Of a stretch of DNA of 64,000 nt, positions 18,661 through 29,653 are shown one piece after another. Under the pieces are notes generated by a model that saw nothing but the letters and a program-made list of their open reading frames with translations, ran no database searches and was not told the DNA's origin. Numbering within the stretch: the stretch's first letter is position 1; each line of letters begins with the position of its first letter. The position numbers were made by a program, and so were the translations under genes. Source of the stretch: Tritrichomonas musculus (Eukaryota > Parabasalia > Tritrichomonadida > Tritrichomonadidae); NCBI GenBank assembly GCA_039105265.1, contig JAPFFF010000008.1, positions 3,286,001 to 3,350,000 of the forward strand. Reading direction: 5' to 3'.

Positions 18661-19666
18661 GGGTGTAGTATAAAAAATTTTTTTCCAAAGAAAATTTGAA
18701 TGAAAAGTATTCAAAAAAGTATTCAATTTTTGCACACCCCATAAGTATCTTCCCATGTCAAAACTTTTCAACGCCATTTATAATATAAGCAAAGGTACAC
18801 TTTACGAATATCGTAACGATTTGCTTTTTTTATGTTTCTCTTTAGATGATGAGAACTGATGATGCATTTTTTTTGTTTTTTTCAATTTTGATAAAAGCGC
18901 TCAAAATCTAATAAAAATAAAATATGAACTAATTATAAAAACATAAATAGTGAGAAAATATTACTTTTTTATTTATTTATCTCTTTTATATAACGAAATG
19001 AAATTGAATAGTTTTATCAAAGAAAGTCCATTTTTTTTTTTCAAAAAGAATTCAAAAATTTTCACAAGTTTAACCATCAAATAAAAGAAATTTCTATTAT
19101 TTGCGAATGAAACTAATAAATTCTATTCGAATTTAATATTATTTGAAGAGAAATATCATTAATTTATACCAATTTGTCTCATTATATGCAAACCATTTTT
19201 AATATCATTTCCTATCATCATAATATATCAATTTTTATGCCAAAATTTAATTTTTGTATAACCAAAAAGATAATTGATGAATAAAATACTATTTGAAAAA
19301 AATGTATCGAAATGATATAAAAAAAATCGTTGGAAAATTGAGAAAAAAGCGCTTTTCCATATTTAGTGTATGCGAAACAATAATATTTATAGAATCATAA
19401 CAATTGAAAAGAAAGGCATTGCTTGAAACATCGATAATACTAAAAAAAAAATTATAATATATATGCTAACGATATTTTCTTTTAAAAAGTAGATTTGCCA
19501 AATTGAAAATTGAAAAAAATAATGGATAGATATAGCTTTTATTAAACTTTACATGTGATAAAGAATATCTTTTATTATTTTATATTTATATTATATGTGT
19601 TTAGTATAGTATAATGTTACATTTATTTTTTAATTTTATATATATTTCATTGTTTGGACTACACCC
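18661..19666. mobile_element. TTAA-flanked non-autonomous DNA element, 1.0 kb
   Basis: The left end GGGTGTAGTATAAAA and right end TTGGACTACACCC are inverted copies (GGGTGTAGT), flanked by TTAA at 18657-18660 and 19667-19670. TTAA duplications are typical of piggyBac-type elements; a TA-flanked mariner with ends AGGGTGTAG is the alternative. The interior is AT-rich and holds no coding frame. Confidence 0.6.
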
Positions 19667-19693
19667 TTAAATCACGAAATACTTTTTTTTTAA

Positions 19694-20022
19694 GGGCGTC
19701 CGTCCCAAAAATGTTGTAAACTTGGTAATATTGAAGAAACTCATAGAATACATCTTTCAATACTTCCAAATTATGAAAAAGTTTAGGTCAAAAATGATGA
19801 TATTTGTCCTAAACGATAAAATTTTACAAAATATAATTTTGAATTAAAAAAGAAAAAAAAATGCATAAAAATATTTTTTTTAATATATCATCAATCTATG
19901 AATAATAAGCATTTTATTTCCTCAAAAATATAATTGATTTTTCAACTTTTTTTACTCCAAAAAAGATCGAAAATATTTGAGAAATCTCATTGAATTCTGA
20001 GTATTGAATTGGACGTACGCCC
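19694..20022. mobile_element. TTAA-flanked MITE, 329 bp (family copy 1)
   Basis: Ends GGGCGTCCGTCCC and GGACGTACGCCC are inverted, flanked by TTAA at 19690-19693 and 20023-20026. The first ~190 bp recur inverted at about 26284-26458. Both ends, with an inner deletion, recur at 53463-53651. The shared core includes TTAGGTCAAAAATGATGATA. It is the best-preserved copy here. Confidence 0.75.
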
Positions 20023-20613
20023 TTAAGGGCATAAAGGAGGTGTTGACATCATTAATGAAAATATAGCTTGTCTCACATGGACTACGTTTAATATTACTGA
20101 TCAAACAAATGTAGTTTATACAATTACTAATAAATCAGTTAAGTATAAAAAGAGTGACAGAGATATAAGTGATTTAGTTTATAATGAAACTGTGCGTGAG
20201 TTAGATGAAAGAATAAAACAGTTAGAAGAGTTAAAAGCAATTCATGACGAATTCGTGATAGTTGATGAAGTCAATGAAGTTTTAACGAATAATTACGCAA
20301 CAATTCAATATGTAAAAGACGCTTATCCATCGTACGCACATTTAAACGCAAACTTTAAAAATAACAATCAATTAACAAATATATTAATTAATTACGTTTT
20401 AAAGAGTGAATTAACAACAATTCCTGACGATTTAGTTAATAATGAAACATTAACAAATACTTTAAATGATTATTACACAACTGCCCAGGTTGATGAAAAG
20501 TTCGTTGATGAAGATGAAATGACTTATGAATTAAATAATTATGTGTCGAAAACAGATTTAGCAACTCTTACTAATAATTATCGAAATAAAAATGATTTAA
20601 GTTATAATAATAA

Positions 20614-21751
20614 GGGAAAATGCATTCTAGCCCCCATTTTTCATATCACATTTCTTTTTGGGGGCTAAATGATTTTTTGTTTATTTTTTTATTGAAAGTT
20701 GTATTTTAGCCCCCATTTTTTTTTTATTCATAAGTGTTTTTCATCCCATAGACTTTACATTTCGCAAGTATTTCCCAAAATATTTTTTCTTTGTTGCTCG
20801 TATATGCATATTACTAAATAAATAAATAGAATTGGTTGAAATTATAAAAAGATATTATTATTTATCTCTATTTATAGGTAAAAAGGACATCTTATCTCTT
20901 GAATTTGATAAAAATACAATGATTAAAGATTTTATTCATAATATTTTCTGTATATATAATGTTTTGTTTAATCAAAGATTATATATTCAAAATTTTTTTT
21001 GCGTTTTTGGTTATTTATGTGTAATTATTTTCGAATATCGTTTATTATTTTATTCACCAAAGAATTTCTCTATTTTTAATCTTTTTTGTTGTTCATGAAA
21101 AAAAACTAAACGACTTTATTTTGCTTTTGTTAAACGATTTTTTTTATATATTTTTGATAGTTTATATGGTCAAAATATTTTCAAAAAGTTTCTATTACAG
21201 CCATATATTCTCACAAAAATTTGGGTAATAAGTGAAACACACTAATTCTTATTTTGGATTAATTTAATTAAATTATTTAACGCAGCAGCATTTTCTTTTT
21301 ACCCAAAAAGATCTTAAACTTGAACCAGACATTATACTTTCATATTTTTATAATGAATATGAAATATAATATTTTATTCATGTTAATATAAACACCAGCT
21401 TTATGGCTTTTTTTGAGATAATATATAATTTCCAGTATGAGTTAATGATTCTTAACCTTTTTATTCCATCTATCATTAAATTATTTATCGTAATAAAGTA
21501 ATCATCAAGAATTATTGATGTTTTTTAGAATTTTTCGTTTTATTTTTGTCTTTATATGTTTTTTAACATATAATTTCCTTTTTTTTGCATTTATTTTATT
21601 TTAATATGCTTTTTTTGCTCTTTTTTTTTAAATATATTTACGATTATTTTCAATTGAAAAAGTTTTCAAAAAAGTGGGGGCTAAAAAACACATTTTTACA
21701 TTTTTTCCCCCATTTTTCCTTTCAATTTTTGGGGGCTAAAAAAAGTTCCCC
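20614..21751. mobile_element. Inserted non-autonomous element with TAGCCCCC ends, 1.14 kb
   Basis: Starts GGGAAAATGCATTCTAGCCC and ends GGGGGCTAAAAAAAGTTCCC plus C. The inverted ends share GGG..AA and TAGCCCCCA. A 9-bp direct repeat TAATAATAA flanks it (20605-20613 and 21752-21760). The TAGCCCCC motif recurs several times near both ends, in both orientations, as subterminal repeats. There is no coding capacity. The 9-bp duplication suggests a MULE-type mobiliser, though TAATAATAA is simple sequence. Confidence 0.65.
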
Positions 21752-22137
21752 TAATAATAATGATGTAATATTAACGAAAAACAATAATATTTTAAATTAT
21801 GAACTCGTTGACGTTCCATATACATTCACTAAATATTCAACAAAAATATTATGTATTAGCGAATGGCATAAGATAGGGGATAGAAACGAGTTTTATATTG
21901 ATGCAACATTAACGAAAAATAGTAATGTCAATGTAATAACTGGAACATATAAATATGAATCAACTGATGCAAACGGCGTGAAAAAGAAATATACATGTTC
22001 TGAAATTAATTATTCATTATATGTCACATCATCAGGAACATTGAGTGATATAAACGATAGACTTATATATGAAGGTGAGATTGTTATTAATAAATTAGGT
22101 TATTACTCGAAACCTTCAGAATTCCCTGATAATAAAT

Positions 22138-24934
22138 TAAAGTTGGTCCAAAAAAGTGAAAATTTCCCAAAAAATTGTAAAATTTCGTACGTTAAAAGCC
22201 GTTTATTATTTATTTTTTAGGGTTTTTCTACATTAAGCAGTCATCGAAATCATTTCATTATAAGTTTATTTTGTTTTATATCATACGACAATATCAATTG
22301 GCCAAATATAAATATGAAATTCTTTTTTAATCATGAAATAGCAAATTATCTCATTAAAAAAAAACTGTCATGAAATTCATTTTAATATCAATAAATATTA
22401 TTAACATATCCTATACAATACTTTTCCGCTGATAAATCCTTGAAATAAAAATTTTTGAAAAGAATTATCTTTGATCAAAAATTCAAAAAATCAAATGAGA
22501 ACAAGTATTCCATGCCATTGATAATCTGGACTAATTTTACAAGAACTTTGTTATCTGCTGACATTCTTTTATTTTTTACCTATTGAATTTATATAAATAG
22601 ATTATTTGGTATTATTTCACATGATGCAAAATTTCGTAATAATTCACTCCCACAGATCTTCAAAACTAATTTCAGAAAGAATTATTCATTGATTATTATT
22701 CTTTAATTATATCTTGCCTGTTTTATTCATTAAAATTATTCATAAAATTGTTTTTGATTTCAAAATCATTGTTTTTCAAATTTTCATCCTTTTCTAAATT
22801 TATTCATTTAATAACCAATAAGTTTGTTATTTTATGTTAAATTCAAATAATATGTCTAATAAATATTATGAATATGCAAAAATAATGATTATTGGTATAA
22901 TAACACAAAAGAAATTATGCAATGTTATATGAAAAAAAAAATTTATTTTTATTCTAGATTCAAACAATATACAAAGATTTGTTTTGAAAATAAACTTAGT
23001 CTACATATTTTAAACATTGTTAGTAATGTTATAAGAATATTAAATTTTGATTATATATTGTATGTATTCGATAATTGTTTAAATATCTAAAAAATTGAAA
23101 AACAGTGATTTTGAAATCAAAAACAATTTTATGAATAATTTTAATGAATAAAACAGGCAAGATATAATTAAAGAATAATAATCAATGAATAATTCTTTCT
23201 GAAATTAGTTTTGAAGATCTGTGGGAGTGAATTATTACGAAATTTTGCATCATGTGAAATAATACCAAATAATCTATTTATATAAATTCAATAGGTAAAA
23301 AATAAAAGAATGTCAGCAGATAACAAAGTTCTTGTAAAATTAGTCCAGATTATCAATGGCATGGAATACTTGTTCTCATTTGATTTTTTGAATTTTTGAT
23401 CAAAGATAATTCTTTTCAAAAATTTTTATTTCAAGGATTTATCAGCGGAAAAGTATTGTATAGGATATGTTAATAATATTTATTGATATTAAAATGAATT
23501 TCATGACAGTTTTTTTTTAATGAGATAATTTGCTATTTCATGATTAAAAAAGAATTTCATATTTATATTTGGCCAATTGATATTGTCGTATGATATAAAA
23601 CAAAATAAACTTATAATGAAATGATTTCGATGACTGCTTAATGTAGAAAAACCCTAAAAAATAAATAATAAACGGCTTTTAACGTACGAAATTTTACAAT
23701 TTTTTGGGAAATTTTCACTTTAGTTAGATATGGTAGTGGGTGTTTCACACCACACTACACACATGAAACTTACACTTTTGGTCTATTTTAATAACGAAAA
23801 CGACAAAATGACAATCAATTGGCAATGTCATGATTTACGTCTCGTGGCGCGTATATTTAATGTATAACCTCGATGTCAGAGCTGTTGGTGATGATTTCAT
23901 GTGTTGCTATCATAAATGATATGCTCACCGCTAATAACAATGAATGAAATATAATTTATTGATATCACAAATGAAACGATTAACTGACCCAATCGATTAC
24001 ACACCAATACCAAAAGAATACGAGCGAATCGAATTAATTTATTTTCAACCATTGAGTGTTCTGTTGAAACGAGATGATAAGACATTGAGTCAACAAATGA
24101 AGAAATTGAAAGAAGAGACAAAAATAAAAATGTTCACTGATGAAATTTTCAATATTGATGAATATATAATAGATGAATGTTGTAATGGTCGAACGTATAG
24201 ATTGATTTATAGCCCAATCAAAAATAATAAATGATTTTTGATATACATCTCGGGTATCTCTTCATCATTGATGAAAAACTTTGGATATCCTTCTTTCCAT
24301 TGATGTTCATTGTAATGTCTAAAAGCTATATTCAATTGTTCATTCATATCTTTCCATATTTCTCTCAAATCCTTGTCTGTTGATAACCATGAAACAATAT
24401 TACATTCAACTTGACTCACTTTCGATGTGTTATTTCTGAAATATTTTTTGACTTTGATATTGAATTCCAATTTACGACGTCTCGCTAACATCCATATTGT
24501 ACGAAAACCAATAATTGTCTCTCCTTTGTCTGCAGTACACCAATCAGCTGGAAAGTTAAAATAAAATCTATTTGGTCTGTCATTGTCTTGCTTTCCATCT
24601 TCCCTGAAGAACACGTATTCTTTTGGTATTGGTGTGTAATCGATTGGGTCAGTTAATCGTTTCATTTGTGATATCAATAAATTATATTTCATTCATTGTT
24701 ATTAGCGGTGAGCATATCATTTATGATAGCAACACATGAAATCATCACCAACAGCTCTGACATCGAGGTTATACATTAAATATACGCGCCACGAGACGTA
24801 AATCATGACATTGCCAATTGATTGTCATTTTGTCGTTTTCGTTATTAAAATAGACCAAAAGTGTAAGTTTCATGTGTGTAGTGTGGTGTGAAACACCCAC
24901 TACCATATCTAACTACTTTTTTGGACCAACTTTA
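22138..24934. mobile_element. Long-inverted-repeat element, itself split by a nested insertion
   Basis: Left end TAAAGTTGGTCCAAAAAAGT at 22138-22157 and its inverse at 24915-24934. Inside, arms of about 630 bp (22153-22783 and 23091-23721) are nearly perfect inverted copies around a ~300-bp unpaired centre. The right arm is cut about 15 bp before its end by the 1.2-kb element at 23722-24914. The flanks fit a TA duplication. No coding frame of note, so it is a foldback-like non-autonomous DNA element. Confidence 0.7.
23722..24914. mobile_element. Nested 1.19-kb element with 301-bp inverted repeats (Maverick/Polinton-derivative fossil?)
   Basis: Flanked by ACTTT on both sides (23717-23721 and 24915-24919). 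Its ends begin AGTTAGATATGGTAGTGGGT. Arms 23722-24022 and 24614-24914 are near-identical inverted copies, with a ~590-bp centre. Ends starting AG, arms of hundreds of bases and a 5-6-bp duplication are the signature of Mavericks/Polintons, so this may be a strongly shortened derivative. Each arm carries the same protein start (MKYNLLISQMKRLTDPIDY), one reading right (from 23944) and one left (from 24692), which diverge in the centre. The leftward frame is 161 aa, the rightward 96 aa; neither product is recognised. High arm identity suggests recent insertion or homogenisation. It is treated as a fossil. Confidence 0.55.
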
Positions 24935-25379
24935 CTTTCTGCTAAATATGTTAGTAATGAGTTTAATGAATTAAATGAAAAAAAAAAATAAAACTTGAAA
25001 GTGAAAACGCAGAGTTAAAAGCACAAATGAAGATTTTTAACGATTTTATGAATAGTTTTGAGCAAAATTATGAAACAAGATTATTGACATATAATGATTT
25101 AATATTAAATTATTATGATGAATATACAGTATTGCGTTTTAATGGAAAAATAGAAAGTGGTTTATTAAGTATCGGCATAGGCATAGAAAATGATGTAGAT
25201 TGGCATGTAACATTAACTTTCAAAAATGGAAGATTTATATCTGTTGACAATAATGATATTAACGCTATTGAATGAAATGATGAAACAGGTTATTATATAA
25301 AACTTTCACCAAATGGTAAAATAACAACTATTTATTTAGAATCAACCACAATTAATATTCGAATTTAATATATATGTTT

Positions 25380-25840
25380 ATTTTTGAAATGACATGTGAT
25401 ATAAAAATAAATGATTTATTAATTTTATAAATTATTTATAACTTGTGAAAGTATTGAATTAATGCATTTTTGCAACTAACGGATTTTAAAAAATTTTATA
25501 ATTTGTGAGAGTATTGAATTAATGCATTTTTGCAAATTACGGATTTTAAAATATTTTATAAAAAAATTTTTAAAAATAACCGTAAAATCATATTCAAGCT
25601 GATAAATCAGCACGGACAAAGTCCTTAATGCATTTTTCATTCAATTAATGCATTTTGCATTTTTGCAACTAACGAATTTTATGAATTGAATGACTTCTCA
25701 ATTAATGCATTTTTGCATTTTTGCATCTTTACGTTATAAATTTTGTGAATTGAATTTTTCAAAATCTTTTTTGCATTTTTCCTTTCGCAAAAAACTTTAA
25801 GTCGTGTCATCATGTCGCGTCATGTCGTGTCCTGATTTTT
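25380..25840. repeat. Short repeats with ATGCATTTTTGCA motif and a GTCGTGTC minisatellite
   Basis: A ~60-bp unit (GTGAAAGTATTGAATTAATG then CATTTTTGCAA) occurs twice in tandem at about 25440-25560. The ATGCATTTTTGCA core returns several times to about 25720. At 25801-25834 a short run of CATGTCGTGT/CATGTCGCGT-like units stands out as GC-richer. No gene is visible. Confidence 0.6.
25598..25626. other. Pair of adjacent short hairpins
   Basis: GCTGATAAATCAGC (6-bp stem) is followed at once by GGACAAAGTCC (4-bp stem). Two back-to-back perfect stems are uncommon by chance, but they are short. They may be part of an element end. Confidence 0.35.
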
Positions 25841-26283
25841 AAAAAATTAGTTCTAAAATTTATTTTTCAAAATTTTATTATATTATATAATTAATTTACT
25901 GATTTTTCATATTTCGGGAAAATCGATTTATTCTTTAATGAATTTAATTTATCAAACATTTATTGTAACGCTATTTAAATAAAAATAAAAAAATAAATTT
26001 TTAAATAAATTAGATCTAAAATTTTAAAGTTTATTTTATCATTTGTTAAAAATTTTCGTATCAGTATTTTTATAGGTTGTGAATAATGGACACCCCATTT
26101 TCACAGTCTCTTAATACTACTAATTTGAATTGTTTATTTTCTCACATTCAATTTTAAAATCAATATATTATTACTCGTAGCAAACCAAATTAAACAATTA
26201 TACATTAATTATACATTATTTTACCTGCATAAATAAATATCTCAATTTGAAATAAATTGGTTAACCAAATGTAGTTCTCGCAC

Positions 26284-26458
26284 CTCTAAAATTATATTTT
26301 GTAAAATTTCATCAAAAAAAACAATTATTTTTTGATCGTTTAGGACAAATATCATCATTTTTGACCTAAACTTTTTCATAATTTGGAAGAATTGAAAGAT
26401 GAATTCTATGAGTTTATTCAATATTGGCAAGTTTACAACACTTTTGGGACGTACGCCC
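26284..26458. mobile_element. TTAA-family MITE, copy 2 (one end clear)
   Basis: Inverted relative to copy 1. Its end GGGACGTACGCCC abuts TTAA at 26459-26462, and about 175 bp match copy 1 with scattered changes. The other end is not identifiable, so the copy is truncated or diverged. Bases 25841-26283 and 26463-26927 otherwise hold no gene that I can see. Confidence 0.65.
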
Positions 26459-26927
26459 TTAACTTGACATTACTAATGTAGACCTTGTAAAGGGTACCCG
26501 ATTTACCTATTTTTAAGGGGAACGTTTCTGAGGTTTACAAATTTTATATTTTTAGTAAACACTTTTCATAAAAAGATGTTTTTGTTCATTCAATTGAGAT
26601 CAATTAAGCGAAAATATGTTTTAAAATCCAAATAGAAAACTGTTTGATAGCAATGCTAATGTTATTCCATAGACCACAAAATATATATATAAGAATTTAG
26701 AAATAGTCTTTTGAACTCATTCTTATAGTTCTTTATTTTACTTAATAAGGATTAACTTGCAAACATCAATATTGTATCAGGTCGTTTTTAAGCTCTTTTT
26801 TCCAATGAGCGTATCGAATGAATATTATTTTCCATTTAATCACTCAAAAATACCCCAAGCAATTAAAACATAAATATAATACTATATATTTAATTAATAA
26901 GTGAGTGTTTTTACAAAAAAAAAGTTT

Positions 26928-27755
26928 TTATGTAAATAATTCTTTAACTTTTTTCTTTTTTCCTTTATATTGATAAGGACTATTATCTTTCTTATTTTTA
27001 TACCTTTCTTTATTCCTTTTCTTATTTTTTAGATCTTTAAATTCCTGTGTGCAACGATAATTTTTACAATCTCCAATAACCAAGTTTTTGTAAATGTTTA
27101 TAACATAATTCATTATATTATCAGAGTCTATTTGTTCGTTAACAAAATCAAAAGCCCACATCCTATCGTTCCATGAAAGAGTTGCAATGAGGTATCTGAT
27201 TTTTGTCGAGGTAGCCAATTTGAGCGATTTTTGAGCATAATGAGATTTAAATGAATTAAATGATTCCACTGCTTGTGATGTTATCTGGTTACTGACCTTT
27301 GATCCATAAGCACTTTTTTTTCAATTTTATTTTTATGTTTACAATAATCATGACAATTATTATAATGTTGATAACTATTTATCCATAAATCTAATTTAAT
27401 ATTAGAGCTATAATTGGATTTTAAAATTGATATTAGCCATTTTTCTAAAGATATCTCAATTTCTTTGAATTCTGGATTTTTGGTCACAAAATTATTAACA
27501 ACTCTTGAGACTGCCTTCATCGAATGTCCATAATCCAAATATTCGTTTATCTTCCATCCTAACTCTATATTTGGATTATGAACATAAGAAAAAATCCTTT
27601 TGTCATTTTTCCATTTAGATGCCAATGCTCGAATTCCCTCTGCTTCCAATTTTTTTGGAGATTTAACACAATTACCTTCGACATATTGTTTTAGTCGCTC
27701 AATAATTGCAAAATCTATAATTTTTTTGGTTTTTATATCTATCATTGTTACAATA
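26928..27755 (-). pseudogene. DNA transposase remnant, unassigned superfamily
   Basis: Two minus-strand open pieces (27281-27745 and 26928-27269) read as one degraded transposase-like protein, with a frame break near 27270-27280. The first opens with SSCIVTMIDIKTKKIIDFAI, then SPKKLEAEGIRALASKW and a DYGHSMKAVSRVVN segment. This is a pattern of conserved D/E/H blocks seen in some DDE transposases. The second part has RYLIATLSWNDRMWAFDFV and a Lys-rich tail. Its N terminus is missing at the junction with the MULE remnant next door, so one element has cut into the other. I cannot name the superfamily. Confidence 0.5.
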
Positions 27756-27761
27756 CAACTA

Positions 27762-29437
27762 GACCCCTAGTAGTAAGGTTAGGAGGGGCTCCGGATATTC
27801 TTTATTTAATTGATCTTCGTCATAAAAGTCAAATAAATCATCGTATCTTACTGGATTATATTCAACTGCTAAAATATTAAATTTTTCTTTTAAAACCAAT
27901 TTAACTTTGGGACATTCTGGAAAATTAGCTCCTAATGAAATTCTAAGGAAACATGGTATATCAATTCCGTATAAAGCTGATTCAATTTTATTGTCACCGC
28001 ACTGACATTTATCTATAGTTGTTTGATAATATGATATTTGTCTTCTTAAGGTATCATTTGCAATATTTATTTTTTTGGTCGTTGTTTTTCTGTTTATATG
28101 ATTATAAGTATGCGTTATTTTATTGTTGATGATTTCCTCATCAATTTTCAAGCAGAAAGCTAATCATTAAAAGGATGACTAAAAACCATTATTTCTTGGT
28201 GTTTTTCGGTTGAGATGGCCGTGGGTGGCCTCCAATGTGTTCGTTGTAGAAGGCATTTTATAAGTGCTCCTATGAAGCATCGACACACTTTTCCATCTTT
28301 TAATGTCTTTTTCAATTATTTTTTTTTTTTTTTTGTTAAAGTGAAAGCAAATTTTATCTAATAATTTATTTAAACTTTTCAATTTTTTTATCATCAATTG
28401 CCTTGTATTCATCGGCAAAAGTTTGTTTTGCTCGTATATAATCCTGTTGGCATCTACACTTTACTATTTCACCAACTGAATAAGAAAATTGACTGCATTT
28501 TAATGATACGAGTAAGTAGCGTAAACACCACAACTGCTTTATATTAAAATCCTTACAAACAGCGTCAATAGCTTTTCCTTGGTCGCTTTCAATAACGAAA
28601 TCTTCGATATTAATATTGAGTTGACGCTTGAAAGCTAAAATATGCAATAAATAAAGAGATTTTGTTTCACCTTTTCCAAATGCTATAGATAATGGAATTC
28701 CAGTATTTTTTACAGCACCCATTAGAATCGAAGTCACATATCCAGGCATAACTTTCCATGTTGTGTCAATTAATAATCCTTTCACGATATTATTGTTATC
28801 CTTCAACAATGATTTAGCAAAGGTTGAAATGCAAATTCCAGATTGTATGTAATGCATCTTTTCGTTATATAAAACTTTGCATATTTTTTTTTTCCTTGTG
28901 CACTCCTCTATATTTAACTGGAGGTATCCTTTTAGATTATTTTTTAAATCTTTTAAACAGGATACTGCTTTGCATTTTGAATGATAAAATATATGGTAAT
29001 ATTCAAACAAAAATTCTGTGTCATCGTTATGATTCAAATCATTTTCAACTAGTCTTTTTGCAAAAAAGTTGAAGATGTTTGAATAATCATAAATGCCAGT
29101 GCACAATAAAGGTTTGTGCAATAAAATTGCTCCTGTCCCTGGAGATAATTTGCTAATTTTCAGTTCAAAAAAATAATGTAGCTGAAATTTCGGCTTAGTT
29201 CGAAATCTATTCCTGCTTCTTAGAAAAGAATAGCAGGAATAATGTAGCCGAAATTTCTTAGTCCATTTAGCAAATACCCAAAAAACAGAAGCATATACAT
29301 GAATAGCGAATGAAACATAAACTGAAATATAAAATCTTGGTTCATCCTTATTCCATTATCAAATGTTTGTATGTATGATCTTCTTGGAACTTTTTTAAAA
29401 TCATCAAGTTCATTGATAAAACAAGAAACATTTCGAC
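27762..29437 (-). pseudogene. MULE transposase remnant, second family
   Basis: A broken Mutator-like transposase, unrelated in detail to the intact one at 9070. Reading leftward from about 29437 it shows an N-terminal stretch with VPRRSYIQTFDNGIRMN, then the core: LLIDTTWKV (first D), VIESDQGKAI (second D), WCLRYLL (the C-x2-H position with H changed to Y), and TLEATHGHLN (E). A C-terminal SWIM-like CQCG...DIPCF region follows. Frames change at least at about 29340, 28400 and 28170, and the right-hand part ends near 27762. It is a plain DNA transposon, dead by these breaks. Confidence 0.7.
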
Positions 29438-29653
29438 ACCTCTATATTTATATAAAAAAGGTTTTTTTATGTCATTTGGCATGAAATTGCCAAATGAAAT
29501 TTTTGTATTTTAAAATCTCATTATTTAAGCTCATTCTTTACGAATCAAGTTCATGAAAAGTCTTTTCATTGAAAGATTTATTAAATCAATAATAATAAAG
29601 TATTTTATTATGAAATAACATATATTATATATATAATAGATAATATAAAATAA
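29438..29653. other. Spacer between transposon remnant and TRRAP-like gene
   Basis: AT-rich, with no coding signal. It should hold the 3' untranslated end of the large minus-strand gene. Confidence 0.5.

Larger units (their letters stand above)
20041..25379 (+). mobile_element. Fossil of a virus-like (possibly Maverick/Polinton) element, broken and interrupted
   Basis: A broken fossil. Coding-like blocks on the plus strand lie at about 20041-20613, 21761-22137 and 24935-25370. The first has repeats with Y-x-x-x-x-x-V and NYVSKTDLATLTNNY-type motifs like fibre or tail-like proteins. The others are beta-rich with no named domain. Two inserted DNA elements (20614-21751 and 22138-24934) separate the blocks. 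The whole lies between inverted copies of one MITE family. Assignment to Maverick/Polinton rests on the virus-like style and on such elements being abundant in trichomonads. No polymerase, integrase, ATPase or capsid gene is present in the window, so this is at most a small part of an element. It is old enough to have collected several later insertions. Confidence 0.4.
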
